DNA of 35,728 nucleotides from NCBI GenBank assembly GCA_913055685.1, contig CAJXKC010000006.1:1-35728 (forward strand), in the 5' to 3' direction. Position 1 is the stretch's first letter. The number at the start of each line of letters is the position of its first letter. Source of the DNA: an uncultured Flavobacteriales bacterium (GTDB lineage: Bacteria; Bacteroidota; Bacteroidia; Flavobacteriales; Schleiferiaceae). Below, in pieces: positions 26,594-34,263 of this stretch. The notes under the pieces are model-generated. The model did not search any database. It had not been told where the DNA came from and saw only the letters and a program-made list of their open reading frames with translations. A program made the translations under genes and the position numbers.

Positions 26594-28783
26594 CTAGATA
26601 ATTTGGATGAACTCCCCAATAACCTTCAAGTCTTCCCCCATCTCCGCCGGCACGACAATATCAAAGTAATCCGGAACCTCCGACAAGGGCTTTAATCGAA
26701 TTTCTTCATGCTGCCATGTTCCATCTTTTTCCACCTTGCGACTCCAATACTCCTTTATGGTGAAGCTGAAGCCGGTGTCTGGATCGCGTAGGTCTTGGTG
26801 CTGGACTAATACTATTTTACCATTGCGGCTGCCGCCTTGGTATCTTTTGAAAAGAGCATAGGAGCCATTAGGGATTACCTTGTTCATGGAGTCGCCATAA
26901 ATCTTGCAGATAAAATAATTGGGGCTTGGTTTTATCCCGGGAGGGATAGACATCCATTGCACATCGTCGATGTTTTGCGGTTCCGAAAAGGAACCGGCCG
27001 CTACTTGGATGTCGTAAAAAGGCAGGGCGTTTTTAAAGGGTTTTACATCCTCGGTGTCTAGAAAGCTCTGTTGGTGAAGCTCTCTGACTTTGGGTTGGGC
27101 TAGCGGTATATGCTGAGCGAAATATTCGCGTAGGGCCGGGTCGCAGACGTATATGTAAGTACCCTTGATGCCACGCAGTAATATAGTCCGATAGATATTG
27201 AGGATAAATTGCTTTAGCTCCGCTGGGTCTTTAATGGAGGTTTTGCCATTGCGGTCGAAGTAATTGTCTGCGTGGATTATGATTTCTTTTTTCTCTGGAT
27301 CGTAGGCGATTTCATGTCCGAAGATGATGCCTGCGTAGTTGAGGTCGTAGCCCTGGGTAGTGTGAATGCAACCTACCTCTTCAACCGCGCCTTGGGAATT
27401 AATCCAGTCGAGATTGGTTCCATTCCATTTTAGAGCTAGGCCATCTATTTCTATGTCTTTGGCCTGTGGGTCTTTTTTAGAATGCCAAGGCCAGGCATAA
27501 CCCGCAATAAGTCGGGATAGACCATGTTGCTGATCCTTTTGCTGGATGGCATTGACTAAATCTGGGAAATGGTCGAAGAGTTTGAGCTCGTATTTAGGGT
27601 GTTTATAGAAGTCCCCCTTGTCCAGATCCCTATGCAATAAACGGCTGACGAAATCCACGTAAGCGTTCCCACCTTGAACTCTAAACTGGGACTTTAGTCT
27701 TTGGATAATAGTATGCGGTTCGGACTTTAGTTTATCGAAGACCGATTGTTCAGCGTCACTGGGTTTTATGGATTGGGCAGCATCATAAAAGATGATGGTT
27801 TTCTGGGCCTGCTGTACTACCCAGTCAACTTCAGTAGCGGTGTGCTTATCAAGACCCAAGCGCGCACAGGCCTCATCAAAAGGCTTGAAAATACTGCCTA
27901 AATTGACCCTTCTTCTAAGTCGATGCCCTTCATCCACCAAGATGATATCGTATTTCTCCTTGGTGATATCAGTAGGTCCGACCACCATACTCGATTTTAA
28001 ACCAGTAATCTGACGAAAAACTTTCTTCAAGGTTCCCCGAAAAGAGGACATCGGCACTACCAAGGCCATCTTAGGCTCAGGGTATTGCTTACGCAGAGCT
28101 TGAACGAGGTCATAGAACTGTCGTTGCTCATCCCCAAACTCTCGGAAATCAAAGTCATGGTGATCCGAAAGTAGCATTTTAAAGAGGAAAATCGCCAGGA
28201 TGGTTTTACCCGTTCCAGCGCCCCCTTCCACAATGATATTGCTGGTCTTTTTGTGCAGCAAGGCCTCCATAATGGCGTAAAGCCCTTCTTGCTGCTCGAG
28301 ACTTAGGCTTTTGTAGGGAGAATATTTAAAGAGGTCCGAATTGGTGATATGGTCTAGGGAGTGCTGAACCAAGCCCTTTTGCCACAATTGATTCCAGACC
28401 CTCTTAAAGAGTTCATCGTAGTACTCTTGTTGGTAGTAGGAATGATCGACAATACCCAGGTTGCCATTGAGGAGATTGTATTTCCCATCCCCAGCCATAT
28501 AACGAATGAGCTTAGACTCCATATCTAGGGTAGCCGACTTATTGAATTTGTCGCTACTCAATAAATGAACCCGAGTAAGCTTTTGCTTTTGTTTGTGCTT
28601 AAGGTGGGCGCTCATCCGCGAGCGCACATCGGTAGTTTCTCCAATATAAGCGGTCGCCTTTTCTTCATCACTCAAGACATAGACCAGAGGCCATTGTTCC
28701 AAAGCAGGATTTTCTTCATCCAATCTCTGGATGAGGTCTTTTTGAAAATCATGTTGGTAGATCGCGAAGTCAGGCTGTTTCAT
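26594..28783 (-). CDS. GIY-YIG nuclease / SF1 helicase (DUF2075) / S24 peptidase-like fusion
   Basis: A 729-residue three-part protein. Residues about 32-100 form a GIY-YIG domain (PLVYVLSDE, TAYIGETTDVRSRMSAHL, with E89 in MESKLIRY). Residues about 155-560 are a DUF2075-type SF1 helicase: Walker A GGAGTGKT at 187-194, Walker B ILVDEGHRLR with DEGH at 284-287, then a QFRVQGGNAY motif. The last ~130 residues resemble the LexA/UmuD peptidase fold: GDSM with S632 and a Lys at about 677 (FTIKEYW), the usual Ser-Lys pair. The start follows the stop of the MazG-like gene with no gap (taa-atg), so the two are translated together. A role in defence or DNA damage is inferred from domains and neighbours. 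Whether the S24 part cleaves is unknown. Confidence 0.85.
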   Translation of the reverse strand: MKQPDFAIYQHDFQKDLIQRLDEENPALEQWPLVYVLSDEEKATAYIGETTDVRSRMSAHLKHKQKQKLTRVHLLSSDKFNKSATLDMESKLIRYMAGDGKYNLLNGNLGIVDHSYYQQEYYDELFKRVWNQLWQKGLVQHSLDHITNSDLFKYSPYKSLSLEQQEGLYAIMEALLHKKTSNIIVEGGAGTGKTILAIFLFKMLLSDHHDFDFREFGDEQRQFYDLVQALRKQYPEPKMALVVPMSSFRGTLKKVFRQITGLKSSMVVGPTDITKEKYDIILVDEGHRLRRRVNLGSIFKPFDEACARLGLDKHTATEVDWVVQQAQKTIIFYDAAQSIKPSDAEQSVFDKLKSEPHTIIQRLKSQFRVQGGNAYVDFVSRLLHRDLDKGDFYKHPKYELKLFDHFPDLVNAIQQKDQQHGLSRLIAGYAWPWHSKKDPQAKDIEIDGLALKWNGTNLDWINSQGAVEEVGCIHTTQGYDLNYAGIIFGHEIAYDPEKKEIIIHADNYFDRNGKTSIKDPAELKQFILNIYRTILLRGIKGTYIYVCDPALREYFAQHIPLAQPKVRELHQQSFLDTEDVKPFKNALPFYDIQVAAGSFSEPQNIDDVQWMSIPPGIKPSPNYFICKIYGDSMNKVIPNGSYALFKRYQGGSRNGKIVLVQHQDLRDPDTGFSFTIKEYWSRKVEKDGTWQHEEIRLKPLSEVPDYFDIVVPAEMGEDLKVIGEFIQII

Positions 28784-29125
28784 TTACAGCTCATTGTATT
28801 TTTTAGCGGTGCCTTTAGCTTTATCAACCGGGTATTTCGCAGCGTTTTTCGCCACTTTATCTTTTACTATTTGAATAACATCCAAGTCATGCTTATCAGC
28901 TAGGAGCAGGGCATAAGCAAAAACATCTGCCAATTCCTCCTTCAACTTCTCCTTATTCACTTCATCGCTTTCCGACTCCTTTTTCCATAAGAAAAGCTCA
29001 TTAAGCTCGGCCGCTTCAATAGATAGGGCCAAGGCCAAATTCTTAGAATCATGAAACTGCGCCCAATCGCGAGCGTCGCGGAATTGGGTGAGGAGGGAGG
29101 TTATTTCTTGGAGGCTTTTTGACAT
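28784..29125 (-). CDS. MazG-like nucleotide pyrophosphohydrolase
   Basis: A 113-residue all-alpha NTP pyrophosphohydrolase of the short MazG/RS21-C6 type. The metal-binding acidic pairs are present: E37 and E40 in SIEAAELNELFLW, and E64 and D67 in KEELADVFAYALLLAD. Members cleave nucleoside triphosphates, often modified ones, to monophosphate and pyrophosphate. The stop codon directly abuts the start of the helicase fusion gene, so the two are a strict pair, and a link between nucleotide clean-up or depletion and the helicase is plausible. It follows the PH-domain gene by 39 bp. Confidence 0.88.
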   Translation of the reverse strand: MSKSLQEITSLLTQFRDARDWAQFHDSKNLALALSIEAAELNELFLWKKESESDEVNKEKLKEELADVFAYALLLADKHDLDVIQIVKDKVAKNAAKYPVDKAKGTAKKYNEL

Positions 29126-29164
29126 TTTTAGCTGCTTAGGGCTAAGGTAAGGATTGAGGGGACT

Positions 29165-29545
29165 TTAGCCTAATACCTTAGTGGCAAGGTAGCGTTGAAC
29201 TGCATAAACGTCGATGCTCTTATTGAACTTTTTACTTAGCGTTGGCGTGTTTTCACTGGATAGCCATACTTTAAGTTCAGCGTCAAGGTCAAAGGTGCCA
29301 GCACTTTCTAGGGAGAATCGGGATATCTGTTTGTAGGGAAGGGAAAGGTATTCTACTTTACTACCAGTAATACCTTGTACATCAACTAGTATAAGTCGTT
29401 TGTTGGTAAAGAGGTAAACATCTCTCACAAGCTTAAAGCCTAGTTCGATTACCTCATCTTCAATAAGCAGGCGACCATATTTTTCTTGGAGTTTTTCGAT
29501 TGAAACTTCAGTAGCGTTTCCGAGGATTTTTTTAAATAGGGACAT
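29165..29545 (-). CDS. Bacterial PH-domain protein (bPH_1 type)
   Basis: A 126-residue protein with the pattern of the bPH_1 family (PF08000): ATEVSIEKLQEKYGRLLIEDEVIELGFKL at the start, then LFTNKRLILVDVQGITGSKVEY, then a FDLDAELKVW strand. Such proteins are single small PH-like domains and are cytoplasmic here (no signal or membrane segment). Their function is largely unknown. The ATG lies 21 bp after the last base of the GTTACCTAAA box of the nearest attC-like repeat (29558-29624). No attC-like repeat follows the gene, so it looks like the resident gene at the end of the cassette array rather than a cassette itself. Confidence 0.82.
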   Translation of the reverse strand: MSLFKKILGNATEVSIEKLQEKYGRLLIEDEVIELGFKLVRDVYLFTNKRLILVDVQGITGSKVEYLSLPYKQISRFSLESAGTFDLDAELKVWLSSENTPTLSKKFNKSIDVYAVQRYLATKVLG

Positions 29546-29557
29546 GATTTTCTGAAT

Positions 29558-29624
29558 TTAGGTAACGCTTTTGGCTTTGCGAAGTGTCATGCAGGGCATT
29601 GCGTAAAGCTGTTGTTGTAGGTAG
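29558..29624 (-). repeat. attC-like recombination site, copy 4 (67 bp, after the SEFIR gene)
   Basis: Read on the minus strand it is CCTACAAC, a short spacer, a 12-base arm (GCTTTACGCAAT), a small loop, the partner arm (ACTTCGCAAAGC), a spacer and GTTACCT. The outer boxes with AAC and GTT cores, and an imperfect inner stem with a length near 60-70 bp, match a short integron attC. The CCTAC box pairs with GTAGG at the start of the SEFIR cassette (about 31086-31095). Confidence 0.7.
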
Positions 29625-29627
29625 TTT

Positions 29628-31064
29628 TTATCTTTTTGTTCCTAATTTATTCTTATCAATTAATCTATAAAGAGGTATCACCGAATAAAAAGAGCCTGAA
29701 TAAGCTACTCCATGATTATTTCCTTTGTTTTTTTCTTCAAGTTCATTCAATCTTTCTTTTAGTTGTTCTACCGTATCTACACCAAAAAGCTTCTTAACTT
29801 TTTCAAAATGTCTCTTAGATTCTAGTCTATAAAAAAGCTCGTAATGACCTGATGTGTCATATACATAGGTTATCGGAAACCAACTTAGATTATTTAATTC
29901 AGAAACATGATAGCAAAGCAGATCAGCCTGAACTAATACTCTTTTAGTTAAAAAGTCAGGAATACGCTTAACGATAAAGTCTGCCATTGCACTCAAAAAA
30001 TTCTGAGAATGAGTTTGATTGTAGTAAGGCTTAATTATGTCTGTATGACCGTAAAACACATCAAATCTTTTAGCTACAGCGTTGTGATTGTATTTGTCTT
30101 TTGTGAAGTAGCTTGAATAAAGGATTTCTTCAATGAATTGATAATTATTGTTTTTAAGTCCCAGAGCAATCAAGTATATAAGAAGTTCGTGGACAATAAA
30201 CTTGAAATTGTCAAATTCAAAAGTTCCATAACGACTTCTGTCGTCAAGAGGTGAAAAGAACAATGGTAATTCTTCAAAGAATTGGATTATTATATCAATA
30301 TCAAAATCAACATTAGAGTTAGTCAGAATATCGAAAAACTTAAGAAAATCATCCCTTAAAGGTGTATATTGGTTTATGTTCTCGCAAATTTGTTTACCAA
30401 CTTCTATTCGGTCTCTAGAGTTATATGTAATGCTAAAATCCTTTAAATTCTCTTTGAAGTCTTCGAGGAAGTCTCTAATTAGTGAGTTTACTCTATCGGG
30501 TTTGTTTAGCAATTGTTTTTCAAATCCACGCAGAATGTGAGTTGTTTTAAAATTAAGTGGACTTTCTTCAAACAAATAGCTTGGAGCTTTACCTAGTTTA
30601 GGTTTGCTAAATGAAGGACGACCATAGATATTTCTTAACAGACTTTCGTAGTTCTCTTCGAAATGCCCATCATTTGATAAATCAATGTAAACACGACCAT
30701 CGAGATAAGTTGGAATGAAGGCTTCACCTTCTTCGTTACGTTCCCGGACAATTGGAATAAATTTCTCTTGCGATACGTCTTTATAGATCTTGGGACTGAT
30801 TATTTGAGTTTCAGTTCCTACACCACCTTTTCTGGAATCCGCTCTTTCTGAGTATTTCCTATCTAGAATAATTAAGACCTTATTAATCTCAGGTGATTTT
30901 ACCATTGATTCCATAAAATCATACAAGTCGTGTCCCTCTTTTAAATCCCATTTATCAAGAACGACATCGATCCCGTCAGAAATAAGTCTTTTAGCAAGAC
31001 TAAGAACCCACTCTTCGTGTTCGGGTGTTGTCCAAGAGTATGAAATGAAGATTTTTTGATTCAT
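29628..31064 (-). CDS. SEFIR-domain protein, defence-effector type
   Basis: A 478-residue protein whose first ~150 residues are a SEFIR domain, the TIR-like fold: KIFISYSWTTPEHEEWVLSLAKRL, then DGIDVVLDKWDLKEGHDLYDFM, then VLIILDRKYSERAD and GGVGTETQIIS (E85 is a candidate catalytic Glu). Bacterial SEFIR proteins have been reported as single-gene anti-phage systems thought to act through NAD depletion. Residues about 160-478 are a helical region with no recognised family, plausibly the sensor. The gene fills one cassette: it starts about 27 bp after the GTAGGCA box of the repeat at 31084-31222 and stops just before the repeat at 29558-29624. The DNA is clearly A+T-rich. Confidence 0.85.
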   Translation of the reverse strand: MNQKIFISYSWTTPEHEEWVLSLAKRLISDGIDVVLDKWDLKEGHDLYDFMESMVKSPEINKVLIILDRKYSERADSRKGGVGTETQIISPKIYKDVSQEKFIPIVRERNEEGEAFIPTYLDGRVYIDLSNDGHFEENYESLLRNIYGRPSFSKPKLGKAPSYLFEESPLNFKTTHILRGFEKQLLNKPDRVNSLIRDFLEDFKENLKDFSITYNSRDRIEVGKQICENINQYTPLRDDFLKFFDILTNSNVDFDIDIIIQFFEELPLFFSPLDDRSRYGTFEFDNFKFIVHELLIYLIALGLKNNNYQFIEEILYSSYFTKDKYNHNAVAKRFDVFYGHTDIIKPYYNQTHSQNFLSAMADFIVKRIPDFLTKRVLVQADLLCYHVSELNNLSWFPITYVYDTSGHYELFYRLESKRHFEKVKKLFGVDTVEQLKERLNELEEKNKGNNHGVAYSGSFYSVIPLYRLIDKNKLGTKR

Positions 31065-31083
31065 GAGATTTGAGTTTTTTCAA

Positions 31084-31222
31084 ATTGCCTACGGCGGACT
31101 CGGGTATGAAACGTAGGGCATTTGGGAGCTGCATACCTGTCCACCGAGACAAAGCTTGCTAAGCGCCAAGAACTTGCGGAAACCACTATCCGCCCTATGT
31201 TTTATACCCAATGTTGTGGGCT
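31084..31222 (-). repeat. attC-like recombination site, copy 1 (139 bp, after the caspase gene)
   Basis: On the minus strand: GCCCACAAC (31221-31213), three bases, an 18-base arm GGGTATAAAACATAGGGC (31209-31192), a loop of about 70 bases, the partner arm GCCCTACGTTTCATACCC (31119-31102), a GAG-type spacer and a GTAGGC box. The arms pair with only two mismatches. GCCCACAAC is complementary to GTTGTGGGT at the start of the same cassette (32389-32381). The GTAGGC box departs from the GTT core. Confidence 0.78.
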
Positions 31223-31230
31223 GGCTTTCT

Positions 31231-31923
31231 TTAATTTATTCCAAATATCAGTTGTTGTGTTGTCAATAATCGAGGTATGATAATTTCGGGGTGTTGGTCT
31301 GCAAATTCTCTGGTCGTTTTTTCCGCTGCTGTTGTATGAGTTCTCCCGATTAGTATAAACTCATCTGAATCATTGTCCATAGCAGTTTCTATTAAATGTT
31401 TAGAATATGCTCCCCCTTTAGGAGTGTCATGCGAAACTTCATTCTCTGCACAAGAATAAAGTCTAATGTCCTGTGAAATAGCTGAAGAAATTCTTCTCTC
31501 ATATCTTTCCCGAGTGCCTTCGAAAGCACTAAATGATTTTACTAGATTTCTCAACTTTAAGCTTTCAGAGACATCTTCCGATCTCGCTCGACAACAGTCC
31601 GTAATTGTGATTTGCTTTGGTGCAATGTTATGTAGTCGAGATTCTGCGAAAAGTTCGCCTTGTGGATTTAATTCAAAAACCGTTTCACGCTGCATACCAC
31701 CATGACCGCTAAACACAACGATTACAAAGTCAAGTTTTAAGCTTTTGAGATTATCAATTTTGGCTATTAAATCATCTTTTGAAGGGTTTATTTTCTCAAT
31801 AATTTCAGAGTCAAACCATTCGCCACCCTTGCTACTTTTAAAATATTCCTTGTAATTTTTAAGGTCTACTTTAACACCTGGTAATCCATCATCATTACCA
31901 ATGAGGAGAATTCTTTTTTTCAT
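31231..31923 (-). CDS. Caspase-like (C14 family) protease
   Basis: A 230-residue caspase-fold protein. The His is in VIVVFSGHGG (H74) and the Cys in ITITDCCRAR (C111 in the usual D-x-C-R position); KKRILLIGNDD at the start is the first strand. Residues RLYSCAENEVSHDTPKGGAYSKHL form the usual strand-and-loop after the active site. It is a stand-alone protease domain without a visible sensor, so its activation must come from a partner, and the gene 6 bp upstream, coding for a membrane-anchored protein, is the obvious candidate. Bacterial caspase-like proteases act in several anti-phage suicide systems; that role here is inferred. The gene is the second in its cassette. Confidence 0.85.
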   Translation of the reverse strand: MKKRILLIGNDDGLPGVKVDLKNYKEYFKSSKGGEWFDSEIIEKINPSKDDLIAKIDNLKSLKLDFVIVVFSGHGGMQRETVFELNPQGELFAESRLHNIAPKQITITDCCRARSEDVSESLKLRNLVKSFSAFEGTRERYERRISSAISQDIRLYSCAENEVSHDTPKGGAYSKHLIETAMDNDSDEFILIGRTHTTAAEKTTREFADQHPEIIIPRLLTTQQLIFGIN

Positions 31924-31929
31924 TATTGT

Positions 31930-32361
31930 TTATTTAAGGTATTCGGCTATTAGTTCTTTAAATTTTTTATCATAAGAATCAATATTCTCAAAGTCTTCAT
32001 ATGGATTGTTCCAATAGTCTTTGTGAAGTCTTACCCAATCCTTGGCAGCAACGTAACCATCAATTTTGTCTTTATCATACTTAAAATGTTTTGAAAGTCG
32101 AGACAAGTAATTGAATAATAAGGTACAGTAAAGGTCGTATCTTAGATATTCTTCTGCTTCCGTATCCTTTTTGTCATTCCATGTTGAAGTGAACGATTTA
32201 CTTTCTAGGTAGGGGTATTGAACGGCAATTTTTAGAATATCATCGAGCTGGTCATCTAAGTGTTTTATTTTGTTTGTTCTGCTTATCAATAAAGTTATGG
32301 TCGCAGAAGTCGCAGCAGAGATAAGTGTTGCTATTGCTGCTGCCGTTATCGTAAATTCCAT
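31930..32361 (-). CDS. Membrane-anchored helical protein, partner of the caspase-like protease
   Basis: A 143-residue protein with one N-terminal membrane helix (residues about 4-27, ending before SRTNKIKHLDD) and a soluble helical domain of about 110 residues rich in Tyr, Asp and Lys (YLRYDLYCTLLFNYLSRLSKHF, WVRLHKDYWNNPYEDFE). The positive residues just after the helix put the soluble part in the cytoplasm. I recognise no family. It begins about 20 bp after the GTTGTGGGT box that opens the cassette and lies 6 bp before the caspase-like gene, so the pair is likely one functional unit: an anchor or sensor with a protease. Confidence 0.75.
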   Translation of the reverse strand: MEFTITAAAIATLISAATSATITLLISRTNKIKHLDDQLDDILKIAVQYPYLESKSFTSTWNDKKDTEAEEYLRYDLYCTLLFNYLSRLSKHFKYDKDKIDGYVAAKDWVRLHKDYWNNPYEDFENIDSYDKKFKELIAEYLK

Positions 32362-32380
32362 ATGTTTCTGTTTTTAGCTT

Positions 32381-32515
32381 ACCCACAACGGCTCGGCTAA
32401 GAAACGTAGGGCTTTCGAAGCGATTACATGTCCACCGAAACTGTAGTTTGACAAGTGAACAAACATTGCTGAAAGCCTTATCCGCCCTATGTTTTCTTAG
32501 CCATTATTAGCCAAA
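32381..32515 (-). repeat. attC-like recombination site, copy 2 (135 bp, after the DGQHR gene)
   Basis: On the minus strand: TTTGGCTAAT (32515-32506), three bases, arm GGCTAAGAAAACATAGGGC (32502-32484), a loop of about 70 bases, arm GCCCTACGTTTCTTAGCC (32412-32395), a GAG-type spacer and GTTGTGGGT (32389-32381). One arm has an extra A, like the extrahelical bases of attC sites. TTTGGCTAA is complementary to TTAGCCAAA at the start of the same cassette (34128-34120). The left box lies within the last codons of the DGQHR gene. Confidence 0.8.
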
Positions 32516-33594
32516 GTTTTTTTCATGTCCTGATACAATTCATTTGAAGCTTTAAACCCTGAAGCTCCATAGTTGGAACTATTTACACTTCCATTCATTT
32601 TTTTGATTGGTTTTAACTTTTCATAAAAGAAGTTATATGATAAATCACCAATATCGTAACCTGTTTTCGCCAATTCTTGGAATAGCTTAATTTGAGCATT
32701 GTAACCTGTCGTTTTATTCAATAGTGAATCTTCATTTAACCAATCTTTTTCAAGATAGATTTGAATAGCAGAGAAGAAATTGTAAAGAATTTTATAGAGT
32801 GATTCGAAGTCCTTTCTTTTATAAAACTCCCAAAATAAATATCTGTCTGGTTTATAATTCAAATTGTCAAAAGGCGGAAATTCTGGATACGCTTTCACTA
32901 ATTGATTACGAATTTCGTAATAGTCCTTTTCTGGGAAAGTTAAATTCAAAAGCGGCTTTACAAATGCAGATAAGGAAATAATACCCTTTGGAGAAACACC
33001 TGTCTGACTTCCAAGAACACGAATGTTATTGAACCATGGTGAATTAGAATCAAAATTGAACGATTGACTAATCTCAATTAGCATCTTAGTAGGAGTATAG
33101 TATTTACTAGATAGCTCTAGATTTAGGTTGAGTGATGGGTCAACCTTTGTTTGTTGAGAATTAATTGTTGAGAATATGTTCGCTTGTTGATCAATTTTTA
33201 AATCTTTAAAAATGGCCACAATTAATTCAAAGTTATTCTTTTCATTATCTCTAAAGCCTTCAACTCTGTGCTGTCCGTCAATAATTGTGAAAGTTGTATC
33301 GTCAACAATTAATTCAATAGAATCTTCAGTTTCATTTTTCACAAACTCAGAAGTGGTGTTAACTATAATAGAATTCGGAAATGTGGCGTCAATTGAGCTT
33401 AAGTAGCTTTTGATTTGTTTTACCTTATCATCCCTTAATTCTCTTTGGATTCCGAGAACTTCATCTTCTTCAGCAATTCTTCTTCTGTCAACTTTGGACA
33501 TTTGAAGTAGATAATTTGGGTCTATTTTTACAACGTAAATAAGACCGATAGGCTGCTGGACTTTTATAACGTCAAGTTTTATGGTATCAGTCAT
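32497..33594 (-). CDS. DGQHR-domain protein (DndB-like family)
   Basis: A 365-residue protein with the DGQHR motif at residues 106-110 (FTIIDGQHRVEGF), followed by IFSTINSQQTKVDPSL, another usual element of this superfamily. The family includes DndB, which regulates DNA phosphorothioation genes, and many stand-alone proteins of unknown activity in defence regions and mobile DNA. No dnd genes are present here, so a DndB role is not supported. It overlaps the upstream membrane-protein gene by four bases (ATGA), implying coupled translation. Its last five codons and stop (TLANNG end) lie inside the attC-like repeat, as if the cassette junction trimmed the gene. Confidence 0.85.
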   Translation of the reverse strand: MTDTIKLDVIKVQQPIGLIYVVKIDPNYLLQMSKVDRRRIAEEDEVLGIQRELRDDKVKQIKSYLSSIDATFPNSIIVNTTSEFVKNETEDSIELIVDDTTFTIIDGQHRVEGFRDNEKNNFELIVAIFKDLKIDQQANIFSTINSQQTKVDPSLNLNLELSSKYYTPTKMLIEISQSFNFDSNSPWFNNIRVLGSQTGVSPKGIISLSAFVKPLLNLTFPEKDYYEIRNQLVKAYPEFPPFDNLNYKPDRYLFWEFYKRKDFESLYKILYNFFSAIQIYLEKDWLNEDSLLNKTTGYNAQIKLFQELAKTGYDIGDLSYNFFYEKLKPIKKMNGSVNSSNYGASGFKASNELYQDMKKTLANNG

Positions 33595-34103
33595 ATTTTA
33601 ATATTTTTATCACCGATATTGGTGTCTGATTTATTTCTGCTATTTTTTGCTCTCACTTTGCTGAAGGCAATTTGTTCATCATATTTACTAATGAGTCCAA
33701 GTATTATTGAAACGCCAAGGGTAATGACAGTGCCGAACTGGTAAACTTTCAAAGGGAAAATATCAAGTTCCTTTACAAGCTCAATAGTTGATATAGCAAA
33801 TAGAGTAAGGGTAATGGCGTAAAACGCAATTGAAATGGTATTCAGAATTTTCCTGTCTGACTTATTTGAAAATGCTAGGTAGAATAAAGATGTCAAAAAG
33901 CAGGCATTCGTAACAAGCACAATACTTAGAACATTAGTGTCATATTTGAATTCATCTTGTTGAATGCCCCAAATGATTCCAATATTAATTAGCGGAATTA
34001 GGTATGATATAAGCAGCCAAGTAAAAGTCTCTCTTAATGTCCCTGGAACATTTAAAAGAAAGATCTTTATTCTTTCGCCTTGTTCTGTCCAATTTATTTT
34101 CAC
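33591..34103 (-). CDS. Four-helix membrane protein, partner of the DGQHR protein
   Basis: A 170-residue protein with about four membrane helices (around residues 27-47, 58-78, 90-108 and 118-140) and a polar, basic C-terminal tail (KYDEQIAFSKVRAKNSRNKSD). It starts at a GTG at 34103; the ATG two bases upstream is out of frame and stops at once. The start is about 20 bp after the GTTAGCC box that opens the cassette. It overlaps the DGQHR gene (ATGA), so both are made together. I recognise no family. A membrane protein coupled to a cytoplasmic domain protein is a layout often seen in abortive-infection systems, which is suggestive only. Confidence 0.72.
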   Translation of the reverse strand: MKINWTEQGERIKIFLLNVPGTLRETFTWLLISYLIPLINIGIIWGIQQDEFKYDTNVLSIVLVTNACFLTSLFYLAFSNKSDRKILNTISIAFYAITLTLFAISTIELVKELDIFPLKVYQFGTVITLGVSIILGLISKYDEQIAFSKVRAKNSRNKSDTNIGDKNIKI

Positions 34104-34119
34104 ATCTGTCTTTTTTAAT

Positions 34120-34253
34120 TTTGGCTAACGGACCCGTATAAGCCCAGTGCGGTTTTGATTAATCTTTAGTGGTTAGTTTGAGTTTTCAATTTACGATTTC
34201 TTGTTCCCAAGGACCAACGGCCACCGCATTGGGTTTATACATTGTTGCCAAGC
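34120..34253 (-). repeat. attC-like recombination site, copy 3 (134 bp, after the GLPGLI gene)
   Basis: On the minus strand: GCTTGGCAAC (34253-34244), one to three bases, a 19-20-base arm (TGTATAAACCCAATGCGGT, ending at 34223), a loop of about 70 bases, the partner arm (ACCGCACTGGGCTTATACG, 34153-34135), a short spacer and GTTAGCCAA. The arms pair with three mismatches. The box GCTTGGCAAC is a perfect 10-base complement of GTTGCCAAGC at the start of the same cassette (35022-35013). Inner sequence differs from copies 1 and 2. Confidence 0.8.
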
Positions 34254-34263
34254 GTTTTGGATT

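Noticed and set aside
29126-29165. A fifth attC-like site after the PH-domain gene
   Set aside because: A short TTAGGCTAA / TTAGCCCTAA near-palindrome is present, but there is no box complementary to the GTTACCTAAA before the gene and no longer stem.
32497-33594. DGQHR protein as a true DndB of a phosphorothioation system
   Set aside because: No dndA/C/D/E-type genes are in the window; only the superfamily motif is shared.
31084-34253. The long inverted repeats as transcription terminators or insertion-sequence ends
   Set aside because: They lack a T tract after the stem, have loops of about 70 bases, and flank different genes each time. No transposase or target duplication is seen, and the complementarity of unit ends favours attC-type sites.
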